From assembly GCF_943193005.1 (NCBI RefSeq), contig NZ_CALPCH010000004.1, forward strand, positions 62,001 through 126,000: a DNA stretch of 64,000 nucleotides, given 5' to 3'. Below, in pieces: positions 58,929 through 64,000 of the stretch. The notes below the pieces were generated by a model. That model was not told the DNA's origin. It ran no database searches and saw only the letters and a list, made by a program, of their open reading frames with translations. Positions within the stretch are counted from its first letter, which is position 1. The number at the start of each line of letters is the position of its first letter. The stretch is from Pumilibacter intestinalis. GTDB taxonomy: Bacteria; Bacillota; Clostridia; Christensenellales; Pumilibacteraceae. A program made the translations under genes and the position numbers.

Positions 58929-60866
58929 TTACTTGTTTGCCGCGTTCTTCTTGCGAGCAAAGAGCACTACTGCCGCACCGAGCATAAGCACGCTTGCGGC
59001 GATAGCCGACGTTCCGAGCACATTAGAGCCGCAACCGCCCTCATCTTTCGTTTCGTCGCCTTTGTTGTCGGTGTTATCGTCGGGACCGGGCGTGGGCGTA
59101 GGGGGATTTTCTTCTTCAGCCTGCAATACGTTTACGGTAACCTCCGCGGTTTTTCCGTCGGCTGCCGTAGCCGTAACTTTGGTGCTGCCCTCCGCTACTG
59201 CGGTAACTTTGCCGTTCTCGTCAACCGTGGCAACGGCGGGATTAGCCGAAGTCCAAGTAACCGCCTGAGACGCCTGACTGCCGCCCTCTATGGTTGCCAC
59301 AAGCGTGTAGGTGTTGTTCTCGTCGCCCGTGTAAAGCGTTATATTGCGCTTATCGAGAGTTATGCTCTTTATTTCGTCGTTGCGCACAACGGTTACTTCT
59401 GCGGTTGCATACGTGCCGTCGGCAAGCTCCGCTTTTATAGTGGCAGTGCCCGCCGCAACGCCCGTAACAACGCCGCCCGCAACGGTTGCAACGGCTTCGT
59501 CATCCGAACTCCACACGGGAGTGCTCGCCTCGCCCGAAACGAATTTGCCCTTTTCTACGTTTGCCGTAATGGTATCGTTTGCGCCAACCTCTATCATGGC
59601 TTCTTTTTTATCGAGCGATATAGCCGTACTGAACTGGTCTATAGACCACTTTTCGCCGTCGAACGTGAAGAACTGGTCGCGATTTATATAGTTATCCGCT
59701 CCTCCCTCGTAAGCGGTAGCCCAGTTTGAGTTACCGTCCTTACCAAGCAAGTAAAGTCCTTCTTTCAAATAGAACGTATCGCCTGCAACAAAATCGACGT
59801 ATTTACCCTCTTCGTCTTCGGCACTCTCTCTAACTCCCTTAAAAATTTCGATATGGTCAGGTCTTACTTCCGTTTGGAACAAAAAACCATCCGTCTTTTT
59901 GTTTTCACCCGACATTAAATCATACAAACTTTTGCCGGCAAGTTCCGTAGCCGTAGGCGCAGCGGTTGCACTCTCAAGGTCAAAATTTTCCAAGAAGAAA
60001 ATATCCTTAAAAAAGAAATTAGTATTGCCGCCGCTATCCTGATTGTCTATAAAGCGTTCGGCACGAGTCCACTCCGCATCCGCCGTAGCAACTCCGCAAA
60101 CTTCATTTGCGTTAAATTTAAGCCACATTCCTTGTTTGGGATTGTTCTCGTCTTTCATTGCACCCGTGAAAGTAAATTTGTTATCGTCCACGTGAACAAC
60201 TCTATACAAAACACTTAAACTTTTTCCTGTTAAAATTTCACCGTTTCCGGCTCCGTCCACATGGCAAGTACAAGGGTCTTTGGTATGCGTTTCACATTTA
60301 GAGCTCAAAGAACTGCTCGTTTTGAATTTTGCGGTAATAACAGTCTCGCCCGTCTTAAATCTTCCGGTAGAGTCTCCTTCCGCTTTGTCTCCCTGTTCTA
60401 CATAAAGTCCGCTGTAGCCGCTTGTGTTATTGGTTTTGAATACGCCAATCGTTGTGTCTGTAGAAGTTAATGATAACCCTTTTGAATACTTAAAATTACC
60501 GCCGTTAACATTCTTGCCGGATTGAGTCGTAATATTCCAAACAATTTCATCGGTATTATTGAAAAACAAGTTACTGCTTTGACCTTTCTTTACCATCCAC
60601 CAACCTTTGGTATTATCAACTACAGTCATAACATAATCATAAGGGGTTCCATCGAGCACGCCGCTTTGTTTTTCGATTTTGTAACCAAGTGTGTTGAATT
60701 CGTCCACCTCTTCCAAAATTAGCTTGTTGGGGTCGGTTTCCGTTTCCCCCTCTGCTTTTGCGCCCACGACTCCCGCCGCGGTAAACGCAACCGTTGCCAT
60801 GCACAGGCACATTATTGCGCCGATAAGCATAGCAAGTAGTTTAGGCATATAGCCTTTCTTTGTCAT
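58929..60866 (-). CDS. Surface protein with two Big2 domains and Cys-containing C-terminal anchor
   Basis: The 645-residue protein has a signal peptide (about 1-38), a 370-residue unassigned N-terminal part that includes a Cys/His cluster (KCETHTKDPCTCHVDG), two Big2 Ig-like domains (about 415-490 and 495-580; VTGVAAGTATIKAELADGTY and VTAVAEGSTKVTATAADGKT), a Pro/Asp linker, then GGCGS (about 610-614), a hydrophobic helix and a basic end (ARKKNAANK). This C-terminus is a sorting-like signal rather than a sortase LPXTG. The start is ATG at 60866, with GGAGG eight bases upstream. It lies between the two lipoprotein glycosidase-like genes and may bind or display the polysaccharide. Confidence 0.85.
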   Translation of the reverse strand: MTKKGYMPKLLAMLIGAIMCLCMATVAFTAAGVVGAKAEGETETDPNKLILEEVDEFNTLGYKIEKQSGVLDGTPYDYVMTVVDNTKGWWMVKKGQSSNLFFNNTDEIVWNITTQSGKNVNGGNFKYSKGLSLTSTDTTIGVFKTNNTSGYSGLYVEQGDKAEGDSTGRFKTGETVITAKFKTSSSLSSKCETHTKDPCTCHVDGAGNGEILTGKSLSVLYRVVHVDDNKFTFTGAMKDENNPKQGMWLKFNANEVCGVATADAEWTRAERFIDNQDSGGNTNFFFKDIFFLENFDLESATAAPTATELAGKSLYDLMSGENKKTDGFLFQTEVRPDHIEIFKGVRESAEDEEGKYVDFVAGDTFYLKEGLYLLGKDGNSNWATAYEGGADNYINRDQFFTFDGEKWSIDQFSTAISLDKKEAMIEVGANDTITANVEKGKFVSGEASTPVWSSDDEAVATVAGGVVTGVAAGTATIKAELADGTYATAEVTVVRNDEIKSITLDKRNITLYTGDENNTYTLVATIEGGSQASQAVTWTSANPAVATVDENGKVTAVAEGSTKVTATAADGKTAEVTVNVLQAEEENPPTPTPGPDDNTDNKGDETKDEGGCGSNVLGTSAIAASVLMLGAAVVLFARKKNAANK

Positions 60867-60946
60867 TTTTCTACCCTCCAAAAGTTTTTTTATTTGCAAT
60901 CGGCTTTGCGCCGTTATTGCCGGTTTTTATTTTTCCGTTGCTTTGC

Positions 60947-61260
60947 TGTACTTTCCTCATGTGTGGGATTGCTTCGTCGGGCTTCGCCCTCCTCGCAATG
61001 ACAGTGGAAATGTACTTTCCTCATGTGTGGGATTGCTTCGTCGGGCTTCGCCCTCCTCGCAATGACAGTGGAAATGTATCATGTCATTGCGAGCGAACGC
61101 AGTGAGCGCGGCAATCTCCTGCATGGAGCACGTACAGTTGCTGTACTTTCCTCATGTTTGGGATTGCTTCGTCGGGCTTTGCCCTCCTCGCAATGACAGT
61201 GGAAATGTACTTTCCTCCTCGCAATGACAGTGGAAATGTACTTTCCTCATGTAATTACAA
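60947..61260. repeat. 64-bp tandem repeat array with an inverted copy
   Basis: Two complete 64-base units (60947-61010, 61011-61074), a third (61142-61205) and a truncated fourth (from 61206) begin with TGTACTTTCCTC and contain GGATTGCTTCGTCGG and CGCAATGACAGTGG. Between units two and three, 61082-61120 holds the related element in the opposite direction (GTCATTGCGAGCG...GGCAATCTCCT). The core is self-complementary and belongs to a widespread class of interspersed palindromic repeats seen in many bacterial genomes. It fills most of the 407-base gap between the two genes; nothing else is visible there. Confidence 0.9.
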
Positions 61261-61273
61261 TGTTGCGTACCCG

Positions 61274-63682
61274 TCAGAGTTCTTCGCGTATTTCCACTTT
61301 TACGTTTTCGAACGGAACTATCACTTTCAAAATTCCGTCTTTGCGCGAGTATGCCGACGTTTTCACTCCGTTTACGTACACGCCGTACTTGAATTCGGGC
61401 ACGCGGAACGAAACGCTGAGTTGCGCTTCCTCGGCTGAGTTAGCACCGTATTGAGCTATTCCCGAAATTTGCACGAAATACTTGCTTGCCGTCACGTCGT
61501 AATAACAACCCGAATACACGAGATTTTCGAGCCGCCACCAATCGAGCGCGGAAGGCATATCGGGCTTAAAGCAAAGAGTGCCGTTCGCCTCGGTGCTCAT
61601 TCCGAAAAACGCGTCGGGCACGCCTCTGAACAAAAGAGCCGCTTCCAAAAACTCGCAGTCAACGCCCACAAGTCCGTTTATATCTTTGCCGTTGTAGTTG
61701 CCCTGAAGCGGTATATCGGTGTTGTTGTAATACGCGCGGTAAAACTCTTTGCCCTTTCCGCCCGCCGCCTTTATCTTTTCAAACCAAGCCTGCAACGCCG
61801 TAATACGTTCGTATCCTTTTTGCACGTTTCCGATACTTTGCGAAAGCACGTCGTAATACGCAAGGTGGAGCGCAGTGCCGCCGTTTTGTACGTTGCCGTC
61901 CCAACCGCAACTGTATTTCCACACAAAGTCGGGGTCTATGTTTTGAGTGTTGAAACGCGGCGCAAGTTCGTAGTAGTATATATCTTCGCCCGTGCTGTCG
62001 TCGCCGCTTACCGTGCGCTCGCCGTTAATCCACTTGAGTATGGACTCGCTCTGCTCTTTCGTGGCTATACCGCTCGTAATCATTTGCTGATTAAACATAA
62101 CGTAGCCGTGGTCTTGCACCTCGTCGCTCCCGTCGTATTTGCCAACGTGGAAACGCCCCGTTTCTTCGTTCCAAAACTCGGTTTGCATGCGGCGTTTACA
62201 TTCTTGTATATAATAGCCGAGGTTGTCTTTAATCGCAGTGCCGTAAGTATCGAAACCGTTCATTTGCGCGTTCGCGGTTCGAACCTCTTCAAAGGCTATG
62301 CCGTAACAGTCCGCCATATCTTCGAGATATTTCATGGCTACGAGCGCGTTGTAAAACGATATGTTGCAATAAAGGTTAAGCGTGGGAAAGGCGTCAACGT
62401 CCCAATATCCGTTGCCTATGCCCGTGCCGAACTCGTGCAAGCCCTCGTTGAAATGCCCCACGAGATACTCGGTGCTTATAAGTCCGTCTTTTCCGCCCAA
62501 AGTATAGAGTAAAAAGTTCATTGCCTTGCGTGCGTTGGGGAGCACCGTTTTAAGCAGTTCTTCGTTACGCGAAAACTCGAGATTGTTTTTTGCCGCAAGT
62601 ATGTAATTGCAATTGTTGAGCGGCTGTCGGTCGTCGAAATCGGAAGCAACAAAGTCCAAGCTCAAAGTGCCGCGAAACGCCTTTTTACCCTTGAGCGTGA
62701 TGCGCAAACCCGTTATCTTGCGCGACGAGCCGAATTCCGCGCCCCACTTATCGCACAAATACATGGGAAACGCGTAATCTTTAAGTTCCACGCTTGCGCT
62801 CGGCTTAAATCCGCGCACGCAAAAGTCGGAGAATTTCACGCATTTGTCCGCGCTGTACTGCGGCGAATCGGAGGTGGTCCACTCCACATACAAATCGTCG
62901 AGTTCCACTCCCGCAACGGTGCTCGAAAAGGAAAATCCTATTCTGAGAAATGGCGCGTATGCGGGAGTTACGTTGAACTTATCGGTTTCCAAACTGATTT
63001 GATTTACGGCGTTTACCGTTGTTATCTGCAATTTGCTCGCCGCAATTTTCGCTTCAACGTCGTTGCCGCCCGCAACCGTCCAGTCCGCAAGCTCCTTCGA
63101 ACCGGTAAAATCCCACGCCTTGCCGCCGTCTTTGTGGTCGGGGAACGCCCAACCCATGCCCCAGCTGTTGGCAAAGTTTGTGGACGCCTCGCCCCAAATA
63201 TATCCTTGATTGTCTGCAATCGAACGCGCCGCGGGGAAATTAACGCCCACGGAGTCGTCAAGCTCCAACCACTTGTTCACGGCGTCGTTGGTTGCGAAAT
63301 TCTCGGTCATAGTTCCGTTTTGCGAGGACGCGTCCCACCAGCCGCCTATCATGCTGTCCCACTCGCGCCAAGCGGCTCGCGTGGAATTACCCACCGACGC
63401 CGTACCCACGCGGGTGTCGGGATTGTCGCGCATGTGCCGCTCGGCGTACTCGTTCAAAAAGGAATCGAGTCCCGAAGACGGACTCGCAAAGTTCACAAAG
63501 CGAGTTTTCGAGCTGTGCTCTGGCGTGTAGTCCACGTACTTGTATTCTTCCGCAGGCGCGGGCGGCGGGTTTATTGTGCCGCCGTTGTTATCGTTATCGC
63601 CCTTTTTGAAATCGCACCCTATAAGCGCGGCGCAAGCCATAAACGCACTGAGCGCAATGCAAATAAATTTTCTCTTTTTCAT
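61274..63682 (-). CDS. Secreted lipoprotein, putative six-hairpin glycosidase
   Basis: The 802-residue protein has a lipoprotein signal (ALSAFMACAALIGCDFKKG; lipid Cys near 23). Residues about 150-340 look like a beta-sandwich carbohydrate-binding module (LRIGFSFSSTVAGVELDDLY, KITGLRITLKGKKAFRGTLS). From about 360 the pattern is helical with repeated aromatic motifs (ARKAMNFLLYTLGGKDGLIS, GIGNGYWDVDAFPTLNLYCN, KRRMQTEFWNEETGRFHVGK), like the (alpha/alpha)6 barrels of GH63, GH65, GH78 or GH94. A C-terminal beta domain follows. Family and substrate are not assigned. GGAGG lies seven bases before the ATG. The ABC permease gene is 24 bases upstream. Confidence 0.8.
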   Translation of the reverse strand: MKKRKFICIALSAFMACAALIGCDFKKGDNDNNGGTINPPPAPAEEYKYVDYTPEHSSKTRFVNFASPSSGLDSFLNEYAERHMRDNPDTRVGTASVGNSTRAAWREWDSMIGGWWDASSQNGTMTENFATNDAVNKWLELDDSVGVNFPAARSIADNQGYIWGEASTNFANSWGMGWAFPDHKDGGKAWDFTGSKELADWTVAGGNDVEAKIAASKLQITTVNAVNQISLETDKFNVTPAYAPFLRIGFSFSSTVAGVELDDLYVEWTTSDSPQYSADKCVKFSDFCVRGFKPSASVELKDYAFPMYLCDKWGAEFGSSRKITGLRITLKGKKAFRGTLSLDFVASDFDDRQPLNNCNYILAAKNNLEFSRNEELLKTVLPNARKAMNFLLYTLGGKDGLISTEYLVGHFNEGLHEFGTGIGNGYWDVDAFPTLNLYCNISFYNALVAMKYLEDMADCYGIAFEEVRTANAQMNGFDTYGTAIKDNLGYYIQECKRRMQTEFWNEETGRFHVGKYDGSDEVQDHGYVMFNQQMITSGIATKEQSESILKWINGERTVSGDDSTGEDIYYYELAPRFNTQNIDPDFVWKYSCGWDGNVQNGGTALHLAYYDVLSQSIGNVQKGYERITALQAWFEKIKAAGGKGKEFYRAYYNNTDIPLQGNYNGKDINGLVGVDCEFLEAALLFRGVPDAFFGMSTEANGTLCFKPDMPSALDWWRLENLVYSGCYYDVTASKYFVQISGIAQYGANSAEEAQLSVSFRVPEFKYGVYVNGVKTSAYSRKDGILKVIVPFENVKVEIREEL

Positions 63683-63706
63683 CTCTTATCCTCCGATACG
63701 CTTGTT

Positions 63707-64000
63707 TCAGCCTTTAAGACCGGTTACGGCAACGCCCTCTATGAGATACTTTTGGAAAAACACGAACAACGCCACGCAAGGTATAGTCATTACCACGCCC
63801 GCCGCCATTGCGGAATTTGCGTACGACGTGTCGTTCACCGGTCCGTAGTCGTTATACATGCCGAGCGCGAGCGTGGAAAATTTCGAACCCGCGTCTATGT
63901 AGGTCATAGGTCCTATAAAGTTGTTCCACGCGCCCACGAACGACATATACCCCACGTAGAGCATAATGGGAACGCACAGCGGCAGTGCGATAGTGAAATA
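63707..64000 (-). CDS. Carbohydrate ABC transporter permease, C-terminal part
   Basis: The reading frame is open to the right edge, leaving 97 residues of the C-terminus. The segment FTIALPLCVPIMLYVGYMSF, followed by VGAWNNFIGPMTYI and the last helix VMTIPCVALFVFFQKYLIEG ending GVAVTGLKG, is characteristic of MalG/AraQ-type sugar permeases. The EAA loop lies just at or beyond the edge. It precedes the two glycosidase-like lipoproteins, so they probably act together in uptake of an oligosaccharide; the other permease and binding protein should lie upstream. Confidence 0.88.
   Translation of the reverse strand, partial: YFTIALPLCVPIMLYVGYMSFVGAWNNFIGPMTYIDAGSKFSTLALGMYNDYGPVNDTSYANSAMAAGVVMTIPCVALFVFFQKYLIEGVAVTGLKG

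Noticed and set aside
58929-59060. LPXTG sortase signal on the Big2 protein
   Set aside because: No LPXTG-like motif exists; the conserved-looking element before the helix is GGCGS.
60947-61260. CRISPR array
   Set aside because: Units are contiguous tandem copies without unique spacers, one copy is inverted, and no cas gene is near.
60860-61454. Short frames with peptides like ASSGFALLAMT and RPPRNDSG
   Set aside because: They are translations of the 64-bp palindromic repeat, a common annotation artefact, and are not genes.

Overview
The window looks like a chromosomal segment of an uncultured, meso-diaminopimelate-type Bacillota, most likely class Clostridia. The evidence is the Bacillus/Clostridia-style gene orders (mraZ-rsmH-ftsL-PASTA PBP-murE-mraY-murD-ftsW; tig-clpP-clpX-lon-ysxC; yggS-sepF-lspA-rluD-pyrR-pyrBCFKDE), the presence of SepF, PASTA and MraZ, and strong AGGAGG-type ribosome sites next to sharp TTGNNN-17-TATAAT promoters. 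A Christensenellales-like gut lineage would fit, but that is an impression. No rRNA, tRNA, CRISPR or phage genes were seen.

Layout. 1-2963 (minus strand): the distal division/wall genes ftsA (cut by the window edge), ftsQ and murA. 3125-20360 (minus): an operon of three giant genes with its own strong promoter and terminator. Two encode single-pass membrane proteins with large extracellular domains (one with RCC1-like repeats) and long cytoplasmic tails; the third encodes a 2122-residue soluble coiled-coil protein. 20670-22924 (plus): serC-serA. 22929-24681 (minus): two polytopic membrane proteins. 24759-25810 (plus): TPP riboswitch, terminator and thiT. 25694-34734 (minus): the proximal dcw cluster from mraZ to ftsW, under a promoter embedded in a three-repeat MraZ operator. 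The dcw cluster is thus split by about 22.7 kb that holds the giant operon.

35000-36652 (plus): threonine ammonia-lyase and RidA, an enzyme with the protein that clears its reactive product. 36812-37372: a YdeI-like gene between inverted copies of a short element. 37597-38969: a metallophosphoesterase with a leaderless-type promoter and an unrecognised Cys-rich protein. 39030-45494 (minus): ysxC, lon, clpX, clpP and tig (quality control and nascent-chain folding), divergent from rqcH (45618-47309), the NFACT factor of ribosome quality control. 47367-57337 (minus): one long operon from a single promoter, ATP-grasp ligase, yggS, sepF, lspA, rluD, then pyrR-B-C-F-K-D-E and a small membrane protein; it is a compacted version of the B. 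subtilis ylmE-pyrE region.

57483-64000 (minus): a carbohydrate locus with an ABC permease (cut by the edge), an 802-residue six-hairpin-type lipoprotein, a 64-bp tandem repeat array, a two-Big2-domain surface protein with a Cys-containing C-terminal sorting-like tail, and a TIM-barrel-like lipoprotein.

The most novel-looking content is the three-giant-gene operon within the split dcw cluster. It looks like an envelope-spanning scaffold; its function is unknown and the proposal is inference.
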